Below, piece by piece: positions 20,847 through 29,935 of a stretch of 37,343 bases of DNA (within the stretch, counting starts at the first letter, position 1; every line of letters starts with the position of its first letter). The DNA is taken from positions 1-37,343 of the forward strand of contig OMJK01000178.1 in the NCBI GenBank assembly GCA_900299325.1, given 5' to 3'. The DNA comes from Nitrospiraceae bacterium. Lineage in GTDB: Bacteria > Nitrospirota > Nitrospiria > Nitrospirales > Nitrospiraceae. Position numbers and translations under genes: made by a program. The notes under the pieces were generated by a model. It was not told the DNA's origin. It did no database searches and was given only the letters and a program-made list of their open reading frames with translations.

Positions 20847-21617
20847 ATGAGCGATACCTTGGTGATAGCGGGCCGGGAATTCCGTTCGCGGCTCTGGGTC
20901 GGGACAGGGAAATATAAGGACTTCGTCGAAACGAAGAGAGCCATCGAGACGTCCGGCGCCGACGTGGTCACTGTCGCAGTGCGGCGCGTCAACATTACCG
21001 ACCGGTCGAAAGACAATCTGCTGGACTACATCGATCCCAAGAAATACACCATCCTGCCCAACACGGCCGGCTGCTACACCGTGGAGGACGCCGTTCGCTA
21101 TGCGCGGCTGGCCCGCGCCGCCGGCGTGTCGGATCTGGTGAAGCTGGAAGTGATCGGCGATGAAAAAACGTTGTTCCCCGACACGGCCGGGCTGATCGAG
21201 GCGGCGAAGATTCTTGTGAAAGAAGGGTTTGTCGTGCTGCCCTATACGAACGACGATCCGATCGTGGCGAAAAGGCTGGTCGACGTCGGCTGTCCCGCCG
21301 TCATGCCGCTGGCGGCGCCGATCGGGTCGGGCCTCGGCATTCGCAACCCGTACAACCTGAAAATCATCATGGAAACCGTCAAGGTCCCGATCGTCGTGGA
21401 TGCGGGCGTCGGCACGGCGTCGGATGCGGCGCTGGCGATGGAGTATGGGGCCGATGCGGTGCTGATGAACACGGCGATCGCGGGCGCGCAGGATCCCATC
21501 GCCATGGCCGAAGCGATGAAGTACGCGGTGCATGCCGGCCGCCTGGCCTACAAGGCCGGCCGCATCCCCCGGAAGCTTTACGCGACAGCCAGCAGTCCCA
21601 TCGAGGGCATGTTGTAG
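20847..21617 (+). CDS. thiG: Thiazole synthase
   Basis: [79 protein letters not shown]. Confidence 0.98.
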   Translation: MSDTLVIAGREFRSRLWVGTGKYKDFVETKRAIETSGADVVTVAVRRVNITDRSKDNLLDYIDPKKYTILPNTAGCYTVEDAVRYARLARAAGVSDLVKLEVIGDEKTLFPDTAGLIEAAKILVKEGFVVLPYTNDDPIVAKRLVDVGCPAVMPLAAPIGSGLGIRNPYNLKIIMETVKVPIVVDAGVGTASDAALAMEYGADAVLMNTAIAGAQDPIAMAEAMKYAVHAGRLAYKAGRIPRKLYATASSPIEGML

Positions 21618-21636
21618 GTTAAGTGATCAGTGAAGA

Positions 21637-21715
21637 GTGATGAGTGATCAGCGCAGGAAGATTTGAAGACGCTCTTCGACGAGTATTAGCCGTCCCATCA
21701 CACGTCACTCATCAC
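21637..21715. repeat. Imperfect inverted repeat of GTGATGAGTGA motifs (dispersed short repeat family)
   Basis: GTGATGAGTGA at 21637-21647 and its reverse complement TCACTCATCAC at 21705-21715, each flanked by more degenerate GTGA repeats. Confidence 0.6.
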
Positions 21716-21728
21716 GCATCACTTCCTC

Positions 21729-22355
21729 ATGCCTGCCGTTGATTTCCGTCTCCTCCTCGTCACCGACCGCGGTCAAACAGGCGGGCGATCGCTTCCCGCT
21801 CTTCTCCGGTCATCGATTGCCGCAGGTCTTCCCGCCGTGCAGTTGCGGGAGCGCGATCTCCCGACGCGCGAATTGTTGACGCTGGCGCAGGACGTGCGCG
21901 CCGTCACCGAGGTGTCCGCCGTTCCGTTGATGATCAACGACCGGATCGATCTCGTGCTGGCGTTGAATCTGGCCGGCGTGCACCTGCGGGCGAACAGTCT
22001 GCCGGTATCGGTGACGCGACGAGCGCTCGGTCCCGGTCGCATCATCGGCGTGTCGGCGCATGCCGTCGACGAAGCCGCGCGTGCCGGCGACGAGGGCGCC
22101 GACTATGTTGTGTTCGGCCCGATCTTCGACACGCCGTCGAAGCGCGCCTTCGGTTCGCCGCTCGGTCTTGAGCGGTTGGCCGACGCCTGCCGGCGCACGC
22201 GGGTGCCGGTGTTGGCCATCGGCGGTATTACGAGCGGGCGCGTGCGCGAGATTCGTGACGCCGGTGCGCACGGTGTCGCCGTCGTCGGCGCAATTCTGAC
22301 GCGCGACGATGTCGGGACAGCCACGCGTGAACTGTGCGACGCGGTGCGCGCCTGA
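21729..22355 (+). CDS. thiE: Thiamine-phosphate synthase
   Basis: LLLVTDR, LPAVQLRERDLPTREL, MINDRIDLVLALNLAGVHLR, DYVVFGPIFDTPSK, VLAIGGIT. Confidence 0.95.
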   Translation: MPAVDFRLLLVTDRGQTGGRSLPALLRSSIAAGLPAVQLRERDLPTRELLTLAQDVRAVTEVSAVPLMINDRIDLVLALNLAGVHLRANSLPVSVTRRALGPGRIIGVSAHAVDEAARAGDEGADYVVFGPIFDTPSKRAFGSPLGLERLADACRRTRVPVLAIGGITSGRVREIRDAGAHGVAVVGAILTRDDVGTATRELCDAVRA

Positions 22356-22404
22356 AAAATATTTTTTCGCGGCGTCGGACACGATGCACAATCCTGCAGT
22401 CCTG

Positions 22405-22435
22405 TTGACCGCCCCCCTGGGTCGGGTGTTAGAAT
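22405..22435 (+). promoter_or_regulatory. Candidate promoter for the proteasome operon
   Basis: TTGACC (22405-22410)-N19-TAGAAT (22430-22435) upstream of ARC; spacing is long. Confidence 0.35.
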
Positions 22436-22586
22436 CCGAGACAGGCTGAATAGGCGCGTCTTCATGAGTTTCCTGCGCTGTCCAGCGTACGAAAATGGGA
22501 AACAGGAAGAGCAGTGCCAGCCGACTCCGGTCCCTCCGGGATTCCGTGACGCAGTTCACGAAACGTTGTCCGAGGGTGAGACGGAC

Positions 22587-24263
22587 GTGATTCATAAGCA
22601 CGACGAACAGCCCCGCGAAGTCGACAAACTTCGCGTTCAGATTCAGTCGATGGAAGAGGAACTCCGTCGGCTCTATCAATCCCGCTATCAGCTCGATCAA
22701 GCCACCAAGCAGAACGAACGGCTCGCCGCGACGCTCCAGGAAGCCAAGGCGCAGATCGAAGCGCTGCGCGCCGAAGTCGAAAAGCTGACGGCGCCGCCGT
22801 CGACCTACGCCATTTTCTCCAGTTTGAACGAAGACGGTACCGGCAACGTCTATGTGTCGGGGCGGAAGATGAAGGTGAGCCTCCATCCCTCCATTAAGAG
22901 CAAAGCCTTGCGCCGCGGGCAGGAAGTCATCCTCAACGAAGCCCTTAACGTCATCGAGGCGAAAGGCTTCGAGCTGCAGGGCGAGGTGGTGCGGTTGAAG
23001 GACGTGCTGGAAGGTAACCGGGTGCTGGTGACGCTGCATTTCGACGAAGAAAAAGTCGCCGAACTCGGCGATCCCCTGTTGGCCGAGCGGCTGAGCGTGG
23101 GCGATCATCTGCTCTTCGACACGCGGTCGGGGTACGTCATCGAGAAATTGCCCAAGTCGGAAGCGGAAGAATTGGTCCTCGAAGAGGTACCGGACGTCGA
23201 CTACGACCACATCGGCGGGCTGCAGCGGGAGCTCGAACAGGTCCGCGACGCGGTCGAGCTGCCGTTCCTGCATCCCCATCTGTTCGCGGAGTTCAAGCTG
23301 AGCGCGCCGAAAGGCGTGCTGCTCTACGGGCCCCCGGGCTGCGGCAAGACGCTCATCGCCAAAGCGGTGGCCAATTCGATCGCCAAGAAGCTGGGGCATT
23401 TGACGGGCAAACAGGTGCGGAGCTACTTTCTGCACGTCAAAGGTCCCGAGTTGCTCAATAAATATGTGGGCGAGTCCGAGCGCCAGGTCCGCGAAGTGTT
23501 CAAGAAGGCCAAGGAGCGGGCCGAGGACGGCAACCCCGTCATCGTCTTCTTCGACGAGATGGACGCGCTCTTCCGCACGCGGGGCACCGGCATTTCGTCG
23601 GACATCGAATCGACCATCGTGCCGCAGTTCCTGTCGGAGATCGACGGCGTCGAGCGGCTGCGCAACGTCATCGTGATCGGCGCCAGCAACCGTCAGGATC
23701 TCATCGATCCGGCCGTGCTGCGGGCGGGGCGGCTTGATGTGAAAGTGAAAGTCGGGCGGCCGGACGCCGTCGCGGCGCGCGACATCTTCTCGAAGTACGT
23801 GTCCACCGAGCTGCCGTTTGCGCCGGAGGAATTAGAACGGCATGGCGGCGACCGGAAGGCGCTGGTGGAACGGCTGACGACGCTGACCGTCGACACCATG
23901 TATGCGGCGACGGAAGAGAACAAGTTCATCGAAGTGACGTATGCGAACGGTGAAAAGGAAGTGCTCTACTTCAAGGATTTCGCCAGCGGGGCGCTGATCG
24001 AAGGAATTGTGTCCCGCGCAAAGAAGTATGCCGTCAAGCGGGCGATCGCCCAGGAGGGTGTCGGCCTGCGGTCCGAGGATCTCGTGCGCGCCATCCGGGA
24101 AGAATTCAAAGAACACGAAGACCTGCCCAACACCACGAACCCGGACGATTGGGCCAAAGTCGCCGGCAAGAAGGGCGAAAAGATCGTGCACATCCGGACG
24201 ATCAGCGGCGGGCCCTCAGAATCGCGCCAGATCGAAACGGTCACCACCGGCCACTATCTCTAG
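22587..24263 (+). CDS. arc: Proteasome-activating AAA+ ATPase (ARC/Mpa); likely GTG start 22587, alternative ATG 22464
   Basis: N-terminal coiled coil, OB domains, GPPGCGKTLIAKAVANSIA, VIVFFDEMDALFRTRG, C-terminal ...TTGHYL resembling an HbYX proteasome-docking tail. Confidence 0.95.
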   Translation: MIHKHDEQPREVDKLRVQIQSMEEELRRLYQSRYQLDQATKQNERLAATLQEAKAQIEALRAEVEKLTAPPSTYAIFSSLNEDGTGNVYVSGRKMKVSLHPSIKSKALRRGQEVILNEALNVIEAKGFELQGEVVRLKDVLEGNRVLVTLHFDEEKVAELGDPLLAERLSVGDHLLFDTRSGYVIEKLPKSEAEELVLEEVPDVDYDHIGGLQRELEQVRDAVELPFLHPHLFAEFKLSAPKGVLLYGPPGCGKTLIAKAVANSIAKKLGHLTGKQVRSYFLHVKGPELLNKYVGESERQVREVFKKAKERAEDGNPVIVFFDEMDALFRTRGTGISSDIESTIVPQFLSEIDGVERLRNVIVIGASNRQDLIDPAVLRAGRLDVKVKVGRPDAVAARDIFSKYVSTELPFAPEELERHGGDRKALVERLTTLTVDTMYAATEENKFIEVTYANGEKEVLYFKDFASGALIEGIVSRAKKYAVKRAIAQEGVGLRSEDLVRAIREEFKEHEDLPNTTNPDDWAKVAGKKGEKIVHIRTISGGPSESRQIETVTTGHYL

Positions 24264-24274
24264 TCGCCATCTCT

Positions 24275-25777
24275 ATGCACGATCACAAACCGACGAAGAC
24301 CTCCCGGATCCTGGGAACGGAGACGGAGTTCGGCATCGCGTCCAAGGATGCGGCGGCTGCCGATCCCGTGTCGGGCTCGATTGCCGTGATCGGCCACTAT
24401 CCGGGCCTGCCCGCGCCGCAGGCCATCTGGGATTACGAAAACGAAAATCCGCTGCTGGACGCGCGCGGGTTCGAGGTCGACGGCGAACGGGAACGCCCGA
24501 ATCCCGACTACAACCGGCAGCTGAACAAAGTGCTGGCTAACGGCGGCCGGCTGTATGTGGACGGCGCGCACCCCGAGTATTCGACGCCGGAATGCACGAA
24601 CCCCCGGGAAGTGGTGGCATTCGAGCGGGTCGGCGAACGCATTCTTGCCCAATGCCTGCAGCACATGGCGCAGGCCAACGGGCGGGAACACTATGTTCTC
24701 TACAAGAATAATTCCGACGGCAAGGGCAACAGCTACGGGTACCACGAAAACTATCTGGTCGCCCGCTCCGTTCCGTTCGACCGGCTCGTGCACGTGCTGG
24801 CGCCGTTCTTCGTCACGCGATTGATTTTTGCGGGGGCGGGAAAAGTCGGCGCCGAAAATCAGACCAGTCCCACGGAATATCAAATCTCGCAGCGGGCCGA
24901 CTTCTTCGAGTGTCTGGTCGATCTCAACACGATGGTCAAGCGGCCGATCGTCAATTCGCGGGACGAACCGCACGCGGACCATGCCAAGTTCCGCCGCCTC
25001 CACGTCATCGTCGGCGATGCCAACATGGCCGAGCTGTCGACGTATCTCAAGGTCGGCACGCTGGGCATCGTGCTCGATCTCATCGAATCCGGCGCCGCCG
25101 ACCTGCCGCAACTGGATCTGGACGAGCCGGTGCGGGCGATCAAACAGGTGTCGCGCGATTTGGACATGCGCCAGACGTTGAAGCTGGCCGGTGGCCGGCC
25201 GACGACGGCAGTGGCGGTGCAGCGGGCATATCTGCATGCCGCGAAGAATTTCTACGCCTGCCACGAACTCGATCAGGTGACCAAAGATGTGCTGGTGCGC
25301 TGGGAAGACGTGCTCGACAAGCTGGAACGGGACCCCCGGTTGCTGGTCCGGGATCTGGACTGGGTGGCTAAGCGCCATCTGATCGAATCTTATATGGACC
25401 GCAAGGGATGCGGCTGGGAGGATTCGCGCATCAAGCTCATGGATCTGCAGTATCACGATGTCCGGCCCGACAAGGGATTGTTCTATACGCTGGAGCGGGG
25501 GAACCTGATCGAGCGGGTCGTGCGGGACAGCGAAGTCGTGCGGGCGGAATTCACGCCGCCGTCCGGTACGCGGGCCTACTTCCGCGGGCGCTGCGTGAGC
25601 AAGTTCGCCAAGTCGCTCTACGGCGCCAGCTGGACGTCCGTCCTGTTCGACGTCGGCAACACCACGATCAAGAAAGTGCCGCTGATGGAACCGCTCCGGG
25701 GGACGGAGGCGCTCACGGCGGAATTGCTCGACAGCGCCGAGACCGCGGACGCGCTCCTGGCGAAGCTGAAGGCGTGA
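24275..25777 (+). CDS. dop: Deamidase/depupylase of Pup (Dop)
   Basis: SRILGTETEFGIASKD, Dop-loop segment YENENPLLDARGFEVDGERERPNPDYNRQLNKVLANGG, RLYVDGAHPEYSTPE. Confidence 0.95.
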   Translation: MHDHKPTKTSRILGTETEFGIASKDAAAADPVSGSIAVIGHYPGLPAPQAIWDYENENPLLDARGFEVDGERERPNPDYNRQLNKVLANGGRLYVDGAHPEYSTPECTNPREVVAFERVGERILAQCLQHMAQANGREHYVLYKNNSDGKGNSYGYHENYLVARSVPFDRLVHVLAPFFVTRLIFAGAGKVGAENQTSPTEYQISQRADFFECLVDLNTMVKRPIVNSRDEPHADHAKFRRLHVIVGDANMAELSTYLKVGTLGIVLDLIESGAADLPQLDLDEPVRAIKQVSRDLDMRQTLKLAGGRPTTAVAVQRAYLHAAKNFYACHELDQVTKDVLVRWEDVLDKLERDPRLLVRDLDWVAKRHLIESYMDRKGCGWEDSRIKLMDLQYHDVRPDKGLFYTLERGNLIERVVRDSEVVRAEFTPPSGTRAYFRGRCVSKFAKSLYGASWTSVLFDVGNTTIKKVPLMEPLRGTEALTAELLDSAETADALLAKLKA

Positions 25778-25808
25778 GCGCAGTGGTGACGAGTCCGTTC
25801 GCACAACC

Positions 25809-26633
25809 ATGAACCTGCCGTTTCTGCCCAACCACGACGATTCGAGCTTCTTCGATTTCATCTCGAAGCAGCATCCCGACCTGACGATCGGCAACCGCGG
25901 GCTGTCGTCCGCGCCGGCGGGACCGGACGCGTCCCGCGGCGTGCCGCCCATGACGGTGCCGCAGGCCACGACGGTCCTGGCCATCAAATACCAGAAGGGT
26001 GTGGTGATCGCCGGAGACCGGCGGGCGACCGAAGGGTTCCAGATCGCCGACCGGCGGATCGAAAAAGTGTTCAAGATCGATGACCATTCTGCCATGGCCA
26101 TCGCGGGCGCCGCGGGCCCCTGTATCGAAATGGCCAAACTGTTTCAGACGGAACTGGAGCACTATGAAAAGCTGGAGGGCGTGGCGCTCTCCTGCGAAGG
26201 TAAGGCGAACAAGCTGGGCCAGATGGTGAAGGCCAACCTGCCGATGGTGTTTCAGGGCCTCGTCGTCATGCCGCTCTACGTCGGCTTCGACGTGAAACGG
26301 GGCGAAGGCCGCATCTTCAAGTACGACATTACCGGCGGGCGGTACGAAGAGTCGGACTATCACGCGATCGGGTCAGGCGGGAAAGATGCGCGGAATACCA
26401 TGCGGGAACATTTCCAGAAGAATTTTGCGGAAGCCGACGCGCTCAAGCTGGCGTTGATGTCGCTCTACAACGCGGCGGACGACGACGTCGGCACGGGCGG
26501 GCCCGATCTGGTGCGCGGGATTTATCCGACCGCCAAGTGCGTGACGGCCCAGGGGATCGCCGACGTGCCCGACGCCTCCATCCGCGCCGTCTATGACGGA
26601 TTGATCGCCGCGCGCCGCTCGAAGGAGACGTAA
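25809..26633 (+). CDS. prcB: 20S proteasome beta subunit with propeptide
   Basis: Propeptide SSFFDFISKQHPDL resembling the actinobacterial PrcB propeptide, predicted mature N-terminus at T54 (TTVLAIKYQKGVVIAGDRRATEG), ATGGPDLVRGI-like block GTGGPDLVRGIYPTA. Confidence 0.97.
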   Translation: MNLPFLPNHDDSSFFDFISKQHPDLTIGNRGLSSAPAGPDASRGVPPMTVPQATTVLAIKYQKGVVIAGDRRATEGFQIADRRIEKVFKIDDHSAMAIAGAAGPCIEMAKLFQTELEHYEKLEGVALSCEGKANKLGQMVKANLPMVFQGLVVMPLYVGFDVKRGEGRIFKYDITGGRYEESDYHAIGSGGKDARNTMREHFQKNFAEADALKLALMSLYNAADDDVGTGGPDLVRGIYPTAKCVTAQGIADVPDASIRAVYDGLIAARRSKET

Positions 26634-26635
26634 CG

Positions 26636-27322
26636 ATGCCGATGCCCTACTACGTGTCTCCCGAGCAGATGATGCAGGACAAGGCGGAGTACGCCAAGAA
26701 GGGCATCGCGAAGGGCCGCTCGATCATCGTGATGGAATATGCGGACGGCGTGCTGCTGACGGCGGACAATCCGAGCGCGTCGCTGCACAAGATCTCGGAA
26801 GTCTACGACAGCATCGCGTTCGCCGGCGCCGGCAAGTACAGCGAGTTCGAAAACCTCCGCAAGGCCGGCATCCGCCACGCCGATTTGAAGGGCTTCATGT
26901 ACAGCCGCGAAGACGTCACGGCCCGGTCGCTGGCCAACGGTTACTCGCAAAGCCTGGGCACGATTTTCAGCCAGGAGATCAAGCCGCTGGAGGTCGAAAT
27001 TCTCGTCGTGCAGGTCGGCGTGAACGGGCATCCCAACGAGATTTACCGGATTTCTTTCGACGGCAGCATCATCGACGAAAAGAAATTCGCCGTCATCGGC
27101 GGCCGGTCGGAAACCGTGCAGACATTTTTGAAAGACAAGATCGACGGCCAGGTGCCGTCGCTGAAGGCCGCCGTGGCCCTCTGTGTCTCGGCGCTCGAAC
27201 AGACGCCCAATCAGAAGCTCGCTCCCGAGGGACTCGAAATTGCCGTGCTCGAACGGCAGCGGGCCACCCGCAAGTTCCGCCGGCTCTCCACCGCCGATAT
27301 CAAACAACTGCTTGCCTCGTAA
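26636..27322 (+). CDS. prcA: 20S proteasome alpha subunit
   Basis: YYVSPEQMMQDKAEYAKKGIAKGRSIIVMEYADGVLLTADNPSASLHKISEVYDSIAFAGAGKYSEFENLRKAGIRHAD. Confidence 0.96.
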   Translation: MPMPYYVSPEQMMQDKAEYAKKGIAKGRSIIVMEYADGVLLTADNPSASLHKISEVYDSIAFAGAGKYSEFENLRKAGIRHADLKGFMYSREDVTARSLANGYSQSLGTIFSQEIKPLEVEILVVQVGVNGHPNEIYRISFDGSIIDEKKFAVIGGRSETVQTFLKDKIDGQVPSLKAAVALCVSALEQTPNQKLAPEGLEIAVLERQRATRKFRRLSTADIKQLLAS

Positions 27323-27346
27323 TCCCCGTTCGCGGTTCTCCGTGAT

Positions 27347-27378
27347 CTGTTGATCAACAGGGGAGGGGCGTGTATTCT
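27347..27378 (+). promoter_or_regulatory. Candidate internal promoter upstream of pafA with palindromic operator
   Basis: Perfect palindrome CTGTTGATCAACAG (27347-27360) overlapping TTGATC (27350-27355)-N17-TATTCT (27373-27378). Confidence 0.45.
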
Positions 27379-27409
27379 GTCTTCACACGCCATGATGCCT
27401 CCCGGCCCC

Positions 27410-28786
27410 ATGAAACAGCGCATCTTCGGGCTCGAAAACGAGTACGGCCTGATCTTTTCGCCCAACGGGCGCATCTATCTGCCGATGGAGAAGGTGCTGG
27501 GCTACATCTTCGAAGGTTTGATCCCGAACAGCTGGCCGTCCAACGCGTTTCTCGTCAACGGCGCGCGGTTCTACCAGGACACCGGCTGCCATCCGGAGTA
27601 CTCCACGCCCGAGTGTGACAACATTCTGGATCTCGTCGTGCACGACAAAGCGGGCGAGCGGCTGCTCGAAGCCTGCCTCCCGGCGGCGGAGGAGCGGCTG
27701 CGGGAAGAGGGATTGTCCGGGGAAATTTATATCTTCAAGAACAACACCGACTCGCTCGGCAACACCTACGGCTGCCACGAAAACTTCCTGATGCGGCGCG
27801 ACGTCGATTTCTGGAAAGTCACCGAACAGCTGATCCCGTTCTTCGTGACGCGCCAGGTCTACAGCGGAGCGGGCAAAGTGTTGAAGGTGTCGGGCAAGCC
27901 GCAGTTCTTCATCTCGCAGCGTGCCCAGCATATTCACGAGAAGACGTCGTCGTCCACGACCTCGTCGCGCAGCATCATCAACACGCGGGATGAACCGCAT
28001 GCCGACGCGGAACGCTATCGCCGGCTCCACATCATCGTCGGCGATTCCAACATGTCGGAGTACGCGACGTATCTCAAAGTCGGCACGGCGGCGCTGGTGC
28101 TGTCTATGATCGAAGAAGGTTACGCCGTTCACGGGATGGAGTTGGAAGATCCGGTCAAGGCGATCCGGGAGATTTCCCGCGATCCCACATTGAAAAAGAA
28201 GGTGAAGCTGGACGACGGCCGGCAGATGACCGCCATCGAGATTCAGCGGGTCTACCTGGAGCGTGCGAAGGAGTACCTCGATCAGCAGGACCACGAGCCG
28301 CTGCTCGACGACGTCTTCGCCAAATGGGCGGCTATCCTCGACGACCTGGACGACGATCCGATGCAACTGACGCACCAAGTCGACTGGGTGGCAAAGAAGC
28401 ACATCATTCAGTCCTACATCGACAAGAAAGACTGCGGGTGGGACGATCCGCGGGTGTTTCTGCTCGACTTGCAGTATCACGACGTGAAGCGGACACGCGG
28501 GCTGTATTATCTGATGGAGTCCCGCGGGATGGTCGATCGCATTGTCGAAGAGGAGGCGGTGCAGCGTGCCATGTCGACGCCGCCGCAAACGACGCGCGCG
28601 AAGGTGCGCGGGGATTTCATCCGCTTCGCGCGGGCCAAAAACCGGTCGTACACTGTGGACTGGACGTACTTGAAGCTCAACGGCTATTGGGAAGAAACGA
28701 TTCTCTGCATGGATCCCTTCAGCGCGGCCAACCGGCGGGTCGAGGAACTGGTCTCGCAGGTGTCGGGGGCGCGGTTTTACCGATGA
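27410..28786 (+). CDS. pafA: Pup--protein ligase PafA
   Basis: MKQRIFGLENEYGLIF, NGARFYQDTGCHPEYSTPECDN with the conserved catalytic Asp position; lacks the Dop-loop. Confidence 0.94.
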   Translation: MKQRIFGLENEYGLIFSPNGRIYLPMEKVLGYIFEGLIPNSWPSNAFLVNGARFYQDTGCHPEYSTPECDNILDLVVHDKAGERLLEACLPAAEERLREEGLSGEIYIFKNNTDSLGNTYGCHENFLMRRDVDFWKVTEQLIPFFVTRQVYSGAGKVLKVSGKPQFFISQRAQHIHEKTSSSTTSSRSIINTRDEPHADAERYRRLHIIVGDSNMSEYATYLKVGTAALVLSMIEEGYAVHGMELEDPVKAIREISRDPTLKKKVKLDDGRQMTAIEIQRVYLERAKEYLDQQDHEPLLDDVFAKWAAILDDLDDDPMQLTHQVDWVAKKHIIQSYIDKKDCGWDDPRVFLLDLQYHDVKRTRGLYYLMESRGMVDRIVEEEAVQRAMSTPPQTTRAKVRGDFIRFARAKNRSYTVDWTYLKLNGYWEETILCMDPFSAANRRVEELVSQVSGARFYR

Positions 28787-29793
28787 CAGCCCGAACTCTC
28801 CTCTGGAACACCAGGTTCGACAGGGCCGTCATCGTCACGGTCTTGTTGCTGGCGAGCATTTTCCCCGTCGATCTCTTTTCCGGCGCTCCGCCGGCGTCCA
28901 CCGGTGTCGACGGGCAGTACAGCGGCAAGCAGGGGCAGATTCTGCTCGTCAAAGTGCCGGCCGATGAGACCGCGGTGTCGGTGCAGGGCCGCTTTCTGGA
29001 AAGAACCGTGAGCTTTTTCCCCGATCCGAGGGCCGGTGAAGCGCCGGGCTATGTGGCGCTGGTGGGTATCGACATGCAGGACGATCCGGGCACCCACGAG
29101 TTGACGGTCGAGATCAGGAACGGGGAGAAGGTCAAACGCCTCAGGTACAACGTGCTGGTCGTGAAAGAAAAGTTTCATGTCGAACATTTGAAGCTGCCCA
29201 AAGACAAAGTCGATCTGGACGAGAAAGGTTTCGCTAGATGGAAAACGGAGCAGGAACAGGTGAAGCAGGCGTTGGCGGAGGATTCACGGCTGAAACTCTG
29301 GCAGACGGGCTTTCTTGAGCCGGTCAGCGGCCGGCGGACGGGCATTTTCGGCAGCGTGCGCATCATGAACGGCCAGGCGCGCAACCCGCACAACGGCGAG
29401 GACATCGGCGCGCCCATGGGCGCCGACGTGATTGCGACCAACGATGGGACGGTGCGGCTGACGGTGGACCATATTTTTTCCGGCAGGGGCATCTACGTCG
29501 ATCACGGGCTTGGCTTCTACTCGATGTATTTCCATCTCTCCGAGGTGCTGGTGAAGGAGGGGGAAGCGGTCAAGGCGGGGCAGGTCATCGGCAAAGTCGG
29601 CGCCACCGGCCGCGCCACCGGCCCGCATCTCCATTGGGGTGTCAAACTCAACGGCGCCCGCGTCAACCCCTACGCGCTGCTGGATCTACCGTTCAAGAAT
29701 GGCTCAATGCCAGAGAATATAGTCGTCACTCCCGTTTCTGAATCCGCGTCGATACCACTACCGGTTCAGGAGTCCATTCCAGCTAAACAATAG
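28783..29793 (+). CDS. M23-family peptidase (LytM domain, intact motifs)
   Basis: N-terminal TM/signal, NPHNGEDIGAPMG (HxxxD) and GPHLHWGVKLNG (HxH); ATGA overlap with pafA. Confidence 0.9.
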   Translation: MTARTLLWNTRFDRAVIVTVLLLASIFPVDLFSGAPPASTGVDGQYSGKQGQILLVKVPADETAVSVQGRFLERTVSFFPDPRAGEAPGYVALVGIDMQDDPGTHELTVEIRNGEKVKRLRYNVLVVKEKFHVEHLKLPKDKVDLDEKGFARWKTEQEQVKQALAEDSRLKLWQTGFLEPVSGRRTGIFGSVRIMNGQARNPHNGEDIGAPMGADVIATNDGTVRLTVDHIFSGRGIYVDHGLGFYSMYFHLSEVLVKEGEAVKAGQVIGKVGATGRATGPHLHWGVKLNGARVNPYALLDLPFKNGSMPENIVVTPVSESASIPLPVQESIPAKQ

Positions 29794-29935
29794 AAGCGGT
29801 GGTGGAGGTTCAGCTGCAGTTGCTCTCATTCCTGTCGCACCCTCTTGAAGTCTGAAACTGTTCCTGACACCATTTCCTAGTTTATGATGAATCGACTGAC
29901 GCTATAACAATATCAAAGGGGCTTGATTTATTGGG

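Noticed and set aside
21810-23435. 541-aa minus-strand ORF antisense to thiE/ARC
   Set aside because: Shadow ORF without domain features.
25408-25812. Alternative-frame ORF ending at the prcB start, considered as a hidden Pup/UBact
   Set aside because: C-terminus (…VVTSPFAQP) and composition do not match Pup or UBact.
24260-26137. 625-aa minus-strand ORF antisense to dop/prcB
   Set aside because: Antisense shadow of real genes; composition only.
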